This document shows positions 42,951 to 52,650 of a stretch of 64,000 bases of DNA, one piece after another; the first letter of the stretch is position 1, and each line of letters opens with the position of its first letter. The DNA lies in NCBI RefSeq assembly GCF_019263705.2, contig NZ_JADQDK010000001.1, positions 1,612,001 to 1,676,000 on the forward strand, written 5' to 3'. The notes beneath the pieces are model-generated. The model saw only the letters and a program-made list of their open reading frames with translations, did no database searches and was not told where the DNA came from. Made by a program: the position numbers and the translations under genes. This DNA is from Pseudonocardia abyssalis. GTDB lineage: Bacteria > Actinomycetota > Actinomycetes > Mycobacteriales > Pseudonocardiaceae.

Positions 42951-43514
42951 ATGACCACGGCAGCACAGACCCAGATCCCCGGCTACATCGCCGGCACATG
43001 GGACATCGACCCGGTGCACTCCGAGGTCTCCTTCTCCGTCCGCCACATGATGGTCAGCAAGGTACGCGGCAAGTTCACCGCTTTCAGCGGCGCGATCACC
43101 ACGGCCGACGACATCACCGCATCGGGTGTGCAGGTCGAGATCGACGCCACCTCGATCGACACCAGCAACGCGCAGCGCGACGGCCACGTCCGCTCCGCCG
43201 ACTTCTTCGACGTCGAGAACCACCCCACGTGGGCCTTCTCCTCCACCTCGGTGCGCGCCGACGGCGGCGAGCTGGTCGTCGACGGCGACCTCACCATCAA
43301 GGGCATCACCAGGCCGGTCACGCTCGACGTCGAGGTCGGCGGCTTCGGCCCCGACGCCTACGGCGGCACCCGCGCCGGGTTCACGGCCACCACCAGCATC
43401 AACCGCAGCGACTACGGCGTCGACATCGCGATGCCGCTCGACGGCGGCGGCGTCGTGGTCAGCGAGAAGGTGCAGATCACGCTGGAGATCCAGGGCGTGC
43501 TGCGCACCGCCTGA
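42951..43514 (+). CDS. YceI family protein
   Basis: 187-residue lipocalin-like beta-barrel protein that binds isoprenoid or other amphiphilic molecules in known members. The core reads GTWDIDPVHSEVSFSVRHMMVSKVRGKF (residues 15-42), HVRSADFFDVENHP and GDLTIKGITRPVTLDVE. No signal peptide, as in many actinobacterial YceI proteins. ATG with GGAGG upstream. Controlled by the neighbouring MarR protein by position. The MarR-YceI pair is recurrent in Actinobacteria and Streptomyces isoprenoid studies. Confidence 0.92.
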   Translation: MTTAAQTQIPGYIAGTWDIDPVHSEVSFSVRHMMVSKVRGKFTAFSGAITTADDITASGVQVEIDATSIDTSNAQRDGHVRSADFFDVENHPTWAFSSTSVRADGGELVVDGDLTIKGITRPVTLDVEVGGFGPDAYGGTRAGFTATTSINRSDYGVDIAMPLDGGGVVVSEKVQITLEIQGVLRTA

Positions 43515-43538
43515 TCCCCCACCGACCCGGCTCCCCGA

Positions 43539-43567
43539 CGGCCCCTGACGCCCCGCGTCGGGGGCCG
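43539..43567 (+). terminator. Terminator after yceI
   Basis: 13-bp stem with one G-T wobble (43539-43551 with 43555-43567) and CCC loop, 25 nt past the yceI stop. GC-rich, no U-run. Confidence 0.6.
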
Positions 43568-43609
43568 CGGTGTATCCAGGGCGTCGGGGTCCGCCGCTAC
43601 CGTGGCCCC

Positions 43610-44359
43610 GTGACCCACCGCGAGTTCCGGACGCCGGCACCGCTGGCCGGGCTCGTCGAGTGCGGCTGGGTGTCCCGGACCGGCGCCGACGAGCCGGGCG
43701 GCGCCCGGGACGTGCTGCCCGACGGTTGCATGGACCTGATCTGGACCGGCGACGGCGTGATCGTCGCGGGACCCGACACCGCACCCCATCCGGCCCGCCG
43801 CGTCCCGGGCACGGTGCTGGTGGGCCTGCGGTTCGCCCCCGGCCGGTTGCCCGGGCTGCTCGGCGTGCCGGCCGCGGCGCTGCGCGACCGGAGGACACCG
43901 CTGGCCGACGTGCTCGGCGCCCGTCCGGCGGCCCGGCACCGCGGACCCGACCCGGTCACCGACGCCCGCGGGGCGGCCGCGCTGCTCACCGACCTGGTCA
44001 CGGGCCTGCCCGGCCCCGGTCCCGAACGCGCGGCCGCGGAGCTCGCCGCCCGGATCGGGGCGGGGTCGGGCGTCGCCGCCACGGCCGACGCGCTCGGCTG
44101 CACGACCCGCACGCTGCACCGGCGCTGCCTGGAGGCCTTCGGCTACGGCCCGTCGGTGCTGCGCCGGGTGCTGCGGTTCCGCCGCGCGGTGGCTCTCCTG
44201 CACGCGGGCGTCACCCCGGCCGAGGTCGCGGCCCGCGCCGGGTACGCCGACCAGCCGCACCTCTCGCGCGAGGTGCGGGCGCTGGGCGGGGTGGCGCCCG
44301 GTCAGCTGGGCGCGAACAGGTCGACGGTCAAGCCGTCCGGGTCGAGCACGCCGGCGTAG
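43610..44359 (+). CDS. AraC family transcriptional regulator
   Basis: 249-residue regulator. The N-terminal DUF6597-like sensor (PLAGLVECGWVSRTGADE...DVLPDGCMDLIWTGD...FAPGRLPGLLGVPA) is followed by a C-terminal AraC double HTH (GCTTRTLHRRCLEAFGYGPSVLRRVLRFRRAVALL...VAARAGYADQPHLSREVRALGG). GTG start chosen because it begins the sensor domain. Its last 58 nt overlap the convergent VOC gene, an unusually long tail-to-tail overlap. Target and inducer unknown. Confidence 0.88.
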   Translation: MTHREFRTPAPLAGLVECGWVSRTGADEPGGARDVLPDGCMDLIWTGDGVIVAGPDTAPHPARRVPGTVLVGLRFAPGRLPGLLGVPAAALRDRRTPLADVLGARPAARHRGPDPVTDARGAAALLTDLVTGLPGPGPERAAAELAARIGAGSGVAATADALGCTTRTLHRRCLEAFGYGPSVLRRVLRFRRAVALLHAGVTPAEVAARAGYADQPHLSREVRALGGVAPGQLGANRSTVKPSGSSTPA

Positions 44360-44697
44360 CGCTGGCCCCACGGCGCGTCGAACGGCTCCCGCTCGCCCCG
44401 GTGTCCCGCGCCGGTCAGCTCGGCGTACGCCGCGTCCACCCCCGCCGGGTCCGGCAGCAGGAACGCGATCCCCACCCGACCCCCGGTCACCGGGGGCACC
44501 CAGTCGGGGTCCAGCGACCGGGCGACGTCCTCGGTGTCGAACATCAGCCGCAGCCCGCCGGGCAGCGCCGCCTCGACGTGCGGCGCGGACTCTGCACCGT
44601 CGGGGAACTCCAGGCCCAGCATGCGGTAGAACGCGCAGGTCGCCGCCATGTCGCCCACGACCTGCCCGATGGCGTCCAGCTTCGCCTCGATCGTCAT
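44302..44697 (-). CDS. VOC (glyoxalase/bleomycin-resistance) family protein
   Basis: 131-residue single VOC domain. Paired beta-alpha-beta-beta-beta units are visible from IEAKLDAIGQVVGDMAATCAFYRMLGLEF to AGVLDPDGLTVDLFAP. The metal-ligand positions are poorly conserved: the first ligand position holds Asp or Ile-Gly rather than the usual His. It may therefore be a binding rather than catalytic protein. ATG start. Its 3' end overlaps the AraC gene by 58 nt on the opposite strand. Confidence 0.85.
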   Translation of the reverse strand: MTIEAKLDAIGQVVGDMAATCAFYRMLGLEFPDGAESAPHVEAALPGGLRLMFDTEDVARSLDPDWVPPVTGGRVGIAFLLPDPAGVDAAYAELTGAGHRGEREPFDAPWGQRYAGVLDPDGLTVDLFAPS

Positions 44698-44777
44698 GCC
44701 GCCACGCTAGGGCGCCGCGCCGCGTACGTCGTGTACGGATCGGACACGGCATCGGGCGACCCGCGCCCCCGGGCCGC

Positions 44778-45188
44778 GTGTGGGCGTTCCGCGGTCTCGG
44801 GCTGCTCGCCGCCGGGGTGACCTGGCTCGCCGTCGGCTCGGCGACCGGTCTCGAACCCGCCGGGCGCACGGTCGCCGCGATCGGCGTGCTGACGCTGCGG
44901 GCCGTCGGGACCCATCCCCGCCGCACCGTGCTCGGCATCATGATCGCGACGGCGTTCCTGTCGATGTGGGTGTCGAACACCGCGACGACGCTGATGATGC
45001 TGCCGATCGCGCTGAGCGTGCTCGCGCTGCCGGTCGGCACCCCGCCCAACGCGATCGTGTTCGGCAGCGGCACGGTGACCATCGGGCAGATGGCCCGCGG
45101 CGGGGCGGTGCTCAACGTCGTCGGCGTCCTGCTGATCACCCTGTTCAGCCGGCTGCTCGGCGGGTGGGCGCTCGGCCTGCAGTACTGA
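44778..45188 (+). pseudogene. DASS (SLC13) transporter remnant with internal deletion
   Basis: 136-codon ORF that joins two distant parts of a divalent anion:sodium symporter. The first is the N-terminal half signature SNTATTLMMLPIALSVLAL, and directly after it comes the C-terminal signature GTPPNAIVFGSGTVTIGQMARGG plus the last helix. Intact family members have about 450-500 residues with some 250-300 residues between these motifs. The reading frame is preserved across the junction, so a short protein could be made but not a working carrier. The upstream end also lacks the first helices. GTG start is nominal. Confidence 0.75.
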
Positions 45189-45199
45189 GCGCGGCGGGC

Positions 45200-45556
45200 T
45201 CAGGCCGGCCCGACGTAGACCCAGCGCCCGCCCACCCGGCGGAACCGGCTGTGCTCGGCCACCACTCCCCCGTCGTGGTGCGCCCGGAACTCGACGGTGC
45301 CGGTGGACTCCAGGAGCCCGCCGCCGGTGCGGTCGAGCACCTCCAGGCGGGTCCAGCGCGTGTCCGGGTCGACGTCGACGCGTCGCGGGCGGGTCTCCGG
45401 GTCCCACGACGTGCGCAGGTACTCGGCGTCCCCGACGGCGAACGCGCTGAACCGCGACCGCATCAGCGCCTCCGCGGTGGGGACGGCGGCTCCGCGGTGG
45501 TACCGGCCGCAGCAGTCGTCGTAAGGGGTGGGGAGGCCGCAGGGGCAGGTGCGCAC
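45200..45556 (-). CDS. YchJ family (UPF0225) SEC-C motif protein
   Basis: 118-residue protein. The N-terminal zinc-binding SEC-C-like motif is CPCGLPTPYDDCCGRYHRG (residues 4-22), followed by the YchJ NTF2-like domain (EALMRSRFSAFAVGDAEYLRTSWDPETRP...WTRLEVLDRTGG). GTG start; longer open frame upstream is antisense to the phosphatase gene. Function of the family is unknown. Confidence 0.88.
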   Translation of the reverse strand: MRTCPCGLPTPYDDCCGRYHRGAAVPTAEALMRSRFSAFAVGDAEYLRTSWDPETRPRRVDVDPDTRWTRLEVLDRTGGGLLESTGTVEFRAHHDGGVVAEHSRFRRVGGRWVYVGPA

Positions 45557-45619
45557 GGGGCGAGTCTCCCGGCCGGAGCCCGCGCGCGGCACCGCGGGTG
45601 GCTGCGGGAGGATCCCCGC

Positions 45620-46075
45620 ATGTCCGTCGAGCCGGGACCGCGGCCCAGCGCGGGCGAGGTGCTGCTCCCGGACGGGACCCGGGTGCGCGGCCGCGGACGA
45701 CGCGAGCCACCCGCCGAGCCGCCCCCGGAGTTCGGGCTCTACCTGCACCGGCGCCGCACCCTGCTCGGTCGCCCGGTGCTCACACCCGACTGGGCCGCGC
45801 AGTGGCTGGACTGGCCCGACTTCCGCGTGCCCCGCGACGGTGAGCGGGCCGCGGCCGCCGTGGAGCACGCCTACCGCCTCGCCCGCGACGGCCGCCGCGT
45901 CGAGGTGGCCTGCGACGGCGGCACCGGGCGCACCGGGACCGTCATCGCGTGCATGGCGGTGCTCGCCGGGCACCCCGCCGCCGACGCCGTGGCCTGGACC
46001 CGTCAGCACTACCGCCCCCGCGCGGTCGAGACCGCGGCCCAGCGGCGCTGGGTCCTCTGGTTCGCCGACCGCTGA
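45620..46075 (+). CDS. Dual-specificity/tyrosine phosphatase-like protein
   Basis: 151-residue protein whose signature VEVACDGGTGRTGTVIACMAVLAG (about residues 93-116) gives the CX5R phosphatase loop with Cys and Arg in place. A WPDFRVP segment precedes it, where an Asp could serve as general acid. ATG with GGGAGG upstream. Convergent with mpa, separated by a strong terminator. Substrate (phosphotyrosine, phosphoinositide or other) cannot be told. Confidence 0.82.
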   Translation: MSVEPGPRPSAGEVLLPDGTRVRGRGRREPPAEPPPEFGLYLHRRRTLLGRPVLTPDWAAQWLDWPDFRVPRDGERAAAAVEHAYRLARDGRRVEVACDGGTGRTGTVIACMAVLAGHPAADAVAWTRQHYRPRAVETAAQRRWVLWFADR

Positions 46076-46089
46076 CCCCGGGGACGCCG

Positions 46090-46120
46090 ACGGGGCCGGT
46101 CGCACTGCGACCGGCCCCGT
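46090..46120. terminator. Bidirectional terminator between phosphatase gene and mpa
   Basis: Perfect 14-bp stem (46090-46103 with 46107-46120) around ACT, between two convergent genes. GC-rich, with CTCC rather than U-rich flanks. Confidence 0.75.
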
Positions 46121-46133
46121 CTCCAGGCGTGCC

Positions 46134-47945
46134 CTACAGGTACTGACCGGTGTTCGACGCCGTGTCGATCGCCCGGCTGCTCGCCTCGTTCTTGCCGGTG
46201 ACCAGCGTGCGGATGTAGACGATCCGCTCGCCCTTCTTGCCCGAGATCCGCGCCCAGTCGTCGGGGTTGGTCGTGTTGGGCAGGTCCTCGTTCTCGGCGA
46301 ACTCGTCGACGATCGCGTCGAGGAGGTGCTGCACCCGCAGGCCGCGCTGGCCGGACTCGAGCACCGCCTTGATGGCCGACTTCTTGGACCGGTCGACGAT
46401 GTTCTGGATCATGGCGCCGGAGTTGAAGTCCTTGAAGTACAGGGTCTCCTTGTCACCGTTGGCGTAGGTGACCTCCAGGAACCGGTTCTCCTCGGTCTCG
46501 TCGTACATCCGCTCCACCACGCGCTCGATCATCGCGTCGATGCAGGCCTTGCGGTTGCCGCCGAACTCCGCGATGTCGTCGTCGTGCACCGGCAGGGTGT
46601 CGGTGAGGTACTTGGAGAAGATGTCCTGGGCCGCCTCGGCGTCCGGACGCTCGATCTTGATCTTGACGTCGAGCCGGCCCGGCCGCAGGATCGCCGGGTC
46701 GATCATGTCCTCGCGGTTGGAGGCGCCGATCACGATGACGTTCTCCAGGCCCTCGACGCCGTCGATCTCGGCGAGGAGCTGGGGCACGATCGTGGTCTCG
46801 ACGTCGGAGGACACGCCGGACCCGCGGGTGCGGAAGATGGAGTCCATCTCGTCGAAGAACACGATCACCGGGGTGCCGGCGCTCGCCTTCTCGCGCGCCC
46901 GCTGGAAGATCAGCCGGATGTGCCGCTCGGTCTCGCCCACGAACTTGTTGAGCAGCTCGGGACCCTTGATGTTGAGGAAGAACGCCCGCCCCTCGTTGGG
47001 GTCGTCGCCGCGCTGGGCCGCGATCTTCTTGGCCAGCGAGTTGGCGACGGCCTTCGCGATGAGCGTCTTGCCGCAGCCGGGAGGACCGTAGAGCAGCACG
47101 CCCTTGGGGGGCCGCAGCTCGTACTCGGTGAACAGCTCGGCGTGCAGGAACGGCAGCTCCACGGCGTCGCGGATCTGCTCGATCTGCCGGAACAGGCCAC
47201 CGATGTCGGAGTAGTCGACGTCGGGCACCTCCTCCAGCACGAGGTCCTCGACCTCGGCCTTGGGCACCCGCTCGTAGGCGTACCCGGCCTTGGAGTCGAC
47301 GAGCAGCGAATCGCCCGGCTTGAGCTTGACGAGATCCGGGTCGGAGGTGTCGAAGAGCGGCGCGGCGAGCCACACCACGCGCTCCTCGTCGGCGTTCCCG
47401 ACGACCAGCGCACGGCCCGCGAGGCCGTCGGCGGTGGGCTCGGACAGCACCTCGCGGAGCCCGAAGACCTCGCCGATGCGCTCGAAGTCGCCCGCCTCGA
47501 CGACGGTGAGCGCCTCGTTGAGCCGCACGGTCTGGCCGCTCTTGAGCTCATCGATGGACACCGCGGGCGAGACCGCCACCCGCATCCGACGACCGGAGGT
47601 GAACACGTCGACCGTCGCGTCCGGGAACTGCTCCAGGAACACGCCGTACCCGCTCGGGGGCTGGGCCAGCCGGTCGACCTCCTCGCGGAGGGCGATGAGC
47701 TGCCCCCGGGCGTCCTTGAGCGTCTCGGTCAGCTTCTCGTTGCGTGCCGAGAGCTGGGCGAGCCTGCTGGCCGACTCGGCGAGCCGCTGCTCCAGGGCAC
47801 GAGCCTGGCGGGGCGACTCCGTGAGCTTGCGGCGGAGTAGGGCGACCTCTTCTTCGAGGAAGCGGATCTGGGCAGTTGCCTCGTCGGGACTCATGTCCCC
47901 CGAGCCACCTGGGTTCTGTCTGCCGGTTCCGTCGTAGGGGTTCAC
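46134..47945 (-). CDS. mpa: Proteasome-associated ATPase Mpa/ARC
   Basis: 603-residue AAA+ unfoldase that recognises Pup and threads tagged proteins into the proteasome. Order: N-terminal coiled coil that binds Pup (about residues 20-75), two OB folds, AAA+ domain with Walker [15 protein letters not shown], Walker [13 protein letters not shown] and the arginine-finger region [17 protein letters not shown]. The C-terminal end GQYL carries the penultimate Tyr needed for docking into PrcA. GTG with GGAGGGAGG upstream; later ATG (MSPDEATAQ) less likely. Separated from dop by a 5-kb island. Confidence 0.96.
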   Translation of the reverse strand: MNPYDGTGRQNPGGSGDMSPDEATAQIRFLEEEVALLRRKLTESPRQARALEQRLAESASRLAQLSARNEKLTETLKDARGQLIALREEVDRLAQPPSGYGVFLEQFPDATVDVFTSGRRMRVAVSPAVSIDELKSGQTVRLNEALTVVEAGDFERIGEVFGLREVLSEPTADGLAGRALVVGNADEERVVWLAAPLFDTSDPDLVKLKPGDSLLVDSKAGYAYERVPKAEVEDLVLEEVPDVDYSDIGGLFRQIEQIRDAVELPFLHAELFTEYELRPPKGVLLYGPPGCGKTLIAKAVANSLAKKIAAQRGDDPNEGRAFFLNIKGPELLNKFVGETERHIRLIFQRAREKASAGTPVIVFFDEMDSIFRTRGSGVSSDVETTIVPQLLAEIDGVEGLENVIVIGASNREDMIDPAILRPGRLDVKIKIERPDAEAAQDIFSKYLTDTLPVHDDDIAEFGGNRKACIDAMIERVVERMYDETEENRFLEVTYANGDKETLYFKDFNSGAMIQNIVDRSKKSAIKAVLESGQRGLRVQHLLDAIVDEFAENEDLPNTTNPDDWARISGKKGERIVYIRTLVTGKNEASSRAIDTASNTGQYL

Positions 47946-48015
47946 GGCATCCTCCCTCCGTGTTCCGTTTCCATACGGTACCTGGACACCCTGACACATG
48001 CGGTGCGGCGAAACG

Positions 48016-48027
48016 GTGATTGATCAC
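48016..48027. promoter_or_regulatory. GTGAT-TG-ATCAC palindrome upstream of mpa
   Basis: A 12-bp near-continuous palindrome about 70-80 nt upstream of the mpa GTG, in the 166-nt gap between trmI and mpa. Candidate operator; no known regulator matches with certainty. Confidence 0.3.
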
Positions 48028-48111
48028 TCACGCGGACGGCATCTTGACGAGCGAGCTACCTCCCGTTCCCGTGACGGTATGCGCGCAGGTGGCGGAGCGC
48101 GCCGCGTCCGG

Positions 48112-49490
<1,379 letters not shown>

Positions 49491-49584
49491 CGCAGGACAA
49501 CCTACGGGGCGCGGCCTCCTGCGGATCGCCGACCCCGGATCGGCGACCCGGGAGGGTGTCGGGGTCGTCGCCTACTGTCGCTGC

Positions 49585-50487
49585 GTGACCCGCCGCCCCG
49601 CCCTCTCGCCGTCGCGGGCCGGCGACTTCAAGCAGTGCCCGCTGCTCTACCGGTTCCGCACGATCGACCGGCTCCCCGAGCGGCCCACCCGGGCCCAGAT
49701 CCGCGGCACGCTGGTGCACACCGTGCTGGAGCGGATCTTCGACCTGCCGGCCGCGCAGCGGGTGCCCGCCGCGGCCCGCGCACTCGTCGCACCGGCCTGG
49801 GCGCAGCTGTGCGAGGAGGACCCGGGGCTGGTCGGGGTCCTGTTCGAGGGGGCGGAGCCGGAGCTGGCCGGGTGGCTGGAGTCCGCGGGCGCCCTCCTCG
49901 ACGCCTACTTCCGGCTGGAGGACCCCCGCCGGCTCGAACCCGAGGCCCGTGAGCTGCTGGTGGAGACGGAGCTCGACTCCGGGCTGCCGCTGCGCGGCTA
50001 CCTCGACCGGCTCGACGTCGCGCCGGGCGGGCAGATCCGGGTCGTCGACTACAAGACCGGCGCCGCCCCGCGGGAGGTCTTCGAGGCGCGGGCGCTGTTC
50101 CAGATGAAGTTCTACGCACTCGCCCTGCTGCACCTGCGCGGCGTCGTGCCCACCCAGCTGCTGCTGATCTACCTGGCCGACGGCGCGTGCCTCACCTACA
50201 CCCCCGACGAGGACGAGCTCCGCCGCTTCGAGCGCACCCTCGAGGCGATCTGGGCCGCGGTGCTCACCGCGGGCCAGACCGGCGACTTCCGGGCCAGCCC
50301 GAGCCGGATGTGCGACTGGTGCAGTCACAAGGCGCTGTGCCCGGCGTGGGGCGGCACTCCCCCGCCCTACCCCGGCTGGCCCGCCGTCACCGGGGACGAC
50401 GGCACCGGGGACGACGGCACCGGGGACGAGGGCACCGGGCACGAGGGCACCGGGCACGAGGAGTCGGTGCTCGACCGGGCCGACTGA
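49585..50487 (+). CDS. RecB-family exonuclease with Fe-S cysteines
   Basis: 300-residue PD-(D/E)XK nuclease. First Cys in DFKQCPLLYRFR; catalytic His in RGTLVHTVLERIF; Asp in YLDRLDV; Asp-x-Lys in VVDYKTGAAP; the final three Cys are in CDWCSHKALCPAW. The four Cys match the iron-sulfur staple of AddB/Cas4-type nucleases. The C-terminus has five TGDDG-type repeats. GTG start chosen at VTRRPALSPSRAGDFKQ. Position equals Rv2119 beside trmI. Probably DNA repair; no CRISPR genes nearby, so not Cas4. Confidence 0.9.
   Translation: MTRRPALSPSRAGDFKQCPLLYRFRTIDRLPERPTRAQIRGTLVHTVLERIFDLPAAQRVPAAARALVAPAWAQLCEEDPGLVGVLFEGAEPELAGWLESAGALLDAYFRLEDPRRLEPEARELLVETELDSGLPLRGYLDRLDVAPGGQIRVVDYKTGAAPREVFEARALFQMKFYALALLHLRGVVPTQLLLIYLADGACLTYTPDEDELRRFERTLEAIWAAVLTAGQTGDFRASPSRMCDWCSHKALCPAWGGTPPPYPGWPAVTGDDGTGDDGTGDEGTGHEGTGHEESVLDRAD
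50386..50460 (+). repeat. 15-bp tandem repeat, five copies, in nuclease gene end
   Basis: GGCACCGGGGACGAC-type units from 50386 to 50460, with changes GAC to GAG and GGGGAC to GGGCAC in later copies. They encode the TGDDG/TGHEG tail of the RecB-like nuclease. Confidence 0.9.
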
Positions 50488-50493
50488 ACAGGC

Positions 50494-51303
50494 ATGATCG
50501 ACGCCGTGCCGGCAGCTCTCGAACCCTTCTACATCCCCACCGACGGTCCCGACGGCGAGCGCTTCCACGCCACGTTCTCCACCACCGGGCCGTGGTTCGC
50601 CGACGCGCAGCACGGCGGGCCGCCCGCCGCGCTGCTGATCCGGGCGTTCGAGCGGTGCGAGCCGCGGCCCGGGATACAGCTCTCCCGCATCACCGTCGAG
50701 GTGCTGGGCAGGATCCCGGCGGGCGACGTCGAGGTGCGTGCGCAGGTGGAGCGGCCCGGTCGCAGCATCGAGATGCTCGGTGCGGAGATGCTCGCCGGTG
50801 GGCGCGCGGTGCTGCGGGCCCGCGCGTGGCGCCTCGCGGAGGGCGACACCGCCGAGGTCGTCTCGGGCACGGAACCCGCCCTCCCGCCACCCGACGGCGC
50901 GCAGGTCCACCCCGACCGGGCTGAGGGCTGGCTCCCCGGCTACATCGACGCCGTCGAGTGGCGATGGGTCTCCGGCGGCTGGGACGTCCCGGGGCCGGGC
51001 GAGCTGTGGGGCCGCCCGCGGGTCCCGCTCGTCGAGGGTGAGGAGATCACCCCGCTGCAGCGCCTGGCCGTGGTGGGCGACAGCGCCAACGGCATCGGGT
51101 CACCGCTCGACATCCGCCGCTGGCTCTACGTCAACACCGAGCTGACGGTGCACGTGCACCGCGCCCCAGTCGGCGAGTGGGTCGGGGTGCGCGCGAGCAG
51201 CGTCATCGGCCCGACCGGGCTGGGCACGGCCACCGGCCTGCTGTTCGACGAGCACGGCCACACGGCCCGCACGACCCAGGGCCTTACCGTGCGGCCGCGC
51301 TAG
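50494..51303 (+). CDS. TesB-like acyl-CoA thioesterase family protein
   Basis: 269-residue double hot-dog protein. N-terminal hot-dog has FHATFSTTGPWFADAQHGGPPAALLIRAFER and ITVEVLGRIPAGDVEVRAQVERPGRSIEMLGAEML. C-terminal hot-dog has PLQRLAVVGDSANGIGSPLDIRRWLYVNTELTVHVHRAPVGEWVGV. The late Asp/Gly pattern is that of actinobacterial thioesterase family proteins related to TesB. ATG start 6 nt after the nuclease stop, same direction. Acyl substrate unknown. Confidence 0.88.
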   Translation: MIDAVPAALEPFYIPTDGPDGERFHATFSTTGPWFADAQHGGPPAALLIRAFERCEPRPGIQLSRITVEVLGRIPAGDVEVRAQVERPGRSIEMLGAEMLAGGRAVLRARAWRLAEGDTAEVVSGTEPALPPPDGAQVHPDRAEGWLPGYIDAVEWRWVSGGWDVPGPGELWGRPRVPLVEGEEITPLQRLAVVGDSANGIGSPLDIRRWLYVNTELTVHVHRAPVGEWVGVRASSVIGPTGLGTATGLLFDEHGHTARTTQGLTVRPR

Positions 51304-51309
51304 CCGGAC

Positions 51310-52194
51310 TCAGCCCCGGCCGTCGATCGCGCGGCAGGACCGGATCTCCGAGGCCAGGATGGCGCGGGCCCCGAGCTCCGCGAGCTGGTCCATGACCCGG
51401 TTGACCTCGCGCTTGACCACCATCGACCGCACCGCGGACCAGCCCGCCTCGGTGAGCGGCGAGACGGTGGGCGCCTGCAGCCCGGGGCTGATCTTCTTGG
51501 CGCGGTCGAGCAGCTCGTTGCGGCAGTCGTAGTCGAGCATCAGGTACTGGCGGGCGTAGACCACGCCGCGCAGCCGCTCGATGAACACGATCTTCTCGTT
51601 CTTGATGTCGACCGACTCCTCGCGGTCGGGCCGCGGCTCGCGCTCGATCAACGTGGCCTCGGACTGCGCGATGGCGTCGCCGATGACCTGCAGGTTGTGC
51701 TGGCGCAGCGTCCGCCCGGACGACACGACGTCGGCGATGGCGTCGGCCAGGCCGAGCTGCACCGAGATCTCCACCGCGCCGTCGAGCTTGACGATCTCCG
51801 AACGGACCCGGTTGCGGGCCAGGTGCGAGCGGACCAGCCGGGGGTAGGACGTGGCGATCGTCTTGCCCTCGAGGTCCTCGAGCTTGCCGATGTCGCCGTC
51901 GACGGGGGCCGCGTAGCGGAACTTCGACTGGCCGAAGCCCAGCTCCAGCACCGTCTGGACCTGGCTGCCGGACTCCTCCATGAGGTCGGCCCCGGTGACG
52001 CCCAGGTGCAGGTCTCCGGATCCGACGTAGGTGGCGATGTCCTTGGGCCGCAGGTAGAAGAACTCGATGCCGTTCTCGTCGTCCTGCATCGACAGGTCAC
52101 GCGAGTCCGAGCGCTGCCGGTAACCGGCCTCGCGCATCATCGTGGCGGCGGGTTCGGCCAGGGTGCCCTTGTTCGGGAGTGCGACGCGAAGCAT
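51310..52194 (-). CDS. hisG: ATP phosphoribosyltransferase HisG (long form)
   Basis: 294-residue enzyme for the first step of histidine synthesis (ATP + PRPP). Signatures: MLRVALPNKGTLAEPA start, DLHLGVTGADLMEESG, and the PRPP loop DVVSSGRTLRQHNL. The C-terminal ACT-like regulatory domain after residue 210 (SPLTEAGWSAVRSMVVKREVNRVMDQLAELGARAIL) marks the long, histidine-inhibited HisG. ATG start; HisE lies immediately upstream (26 nt gap), same operon. No other his genes in the window. Confidence 0.96.
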   Translation of the reverse strand: MLRVALPNKGTLAEPAATMMREAGYRQRSDSRDLSMQDDENGIEFFYLRPKDIATYVGSGDLHLGVTGADLMEESGSQVQTVLELGFGQSKFRYAAPVDGDIGKLEDLEGKTIATSYPRLVRSHLARNRVRSEIVKLDGAVEISVQLGLADAIADVVSSGRTLRQHNLQVIGDAIAQSEATLIEREPRPDREESVDIKNEKIVFIERLRGVVYARQYLMLDYDCRNELLDRAKKISPGLQAPTVSPLTEAGWSAVRSMVVKREVNRVMDQLAELGARAILASEIRSCRAIDGRG

Positions 52195-52220
52195 GAGCTC
52201 GTCCTTACGGGAAATCGGCC

Positions 52221-52484
52221 TTACAGGAACTTGTAGACGTCTTCGAGCGTGATGTTGCGGCCGATCATCAGAACCTGCACGCGGTAGAGCAGCTGCGAGA
52301 TCTCCTCGGCCAGGGCGTCGTCGGCCTCGTGCTCGGCGGCGAGCCACACCTCGCCCGCCTCCTCGAGGACCTTCTTGCCCTGCGCATGGACGCCCGCCGC
52401 GAGTGCCTCCACCGTGCCCGACCCCGCGGGCTTCGTGGCGGCCTTCTCCGTCAGCTCGACGTAGAGCTCATCGAAGGTCTTCAC
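52221..52484 (-). CDS. hisE: Phosphoribosyl-ATP pyrophosphatase HisE
   Basis: 87-residue MazG-like all-alpha enzyme, the second histidine step. [50 protein letters not shown] shows the two EExE/EE metal-binding helices. Stand-alone HisE rather than HisIE fusion, as in mycobacteria. GTG start with AGGTGA upstream. A 166-nt leader separates it from the HAD gene; no T-box or His-codon attenuator is visible there. Confidence 0.95.
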   Translation of the reverse strand: MKTFDELYVELTEKAATKPAGSGTVEALAAGVHAQGKKVLEEAGEVWLAAEHEADDALAEEISQLLYRVQVLMIGRNITLEDVYKFL

Positions 52485-52650
52485 CGGGATTCACCTCTCA
52501 CGGAACCAGTGTCATATGTCGTGTACGGCGTGCCTCGTCGCCGTCGGGTGGCTGCTGCCTCCGGCCACTCACCTGCGCCGGACGGGCGGTGGGGACCGTG
52601 GAACGCGCAACGAACTCCGACGAGAGGCCACCTCGCGCGGTCCAACGGTC
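52485..52650 (-). other. hisE leader region
   Basis: 166 nt carrying the hisE-hisG promoter on the minus strand. A 24-codon ORF with a single His codon is present but is not a convincing attenuator peptide. No terminator-antiterminator pair seen. Confidence 0.5.

Noticed and set aside
50386..50460. Five 15-bp repeats considered as a CRISPR or attachment site
   Set aside because: Units are contiguous, in frame and coding; there are no spacers.
49585..50487. Cas4 nuclease of a CRISPR system
   Set aside because: The fold and cysteines fit, but no cas genes or repeats are present and the position matches the conserved RecB-like gene beside trmI.
52485..52650. Histidine attenuator or T-box before hisE
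   Set aside because: No run of His codons in a leader ORF, no T-box motif and no terminator-antiterminator pair.
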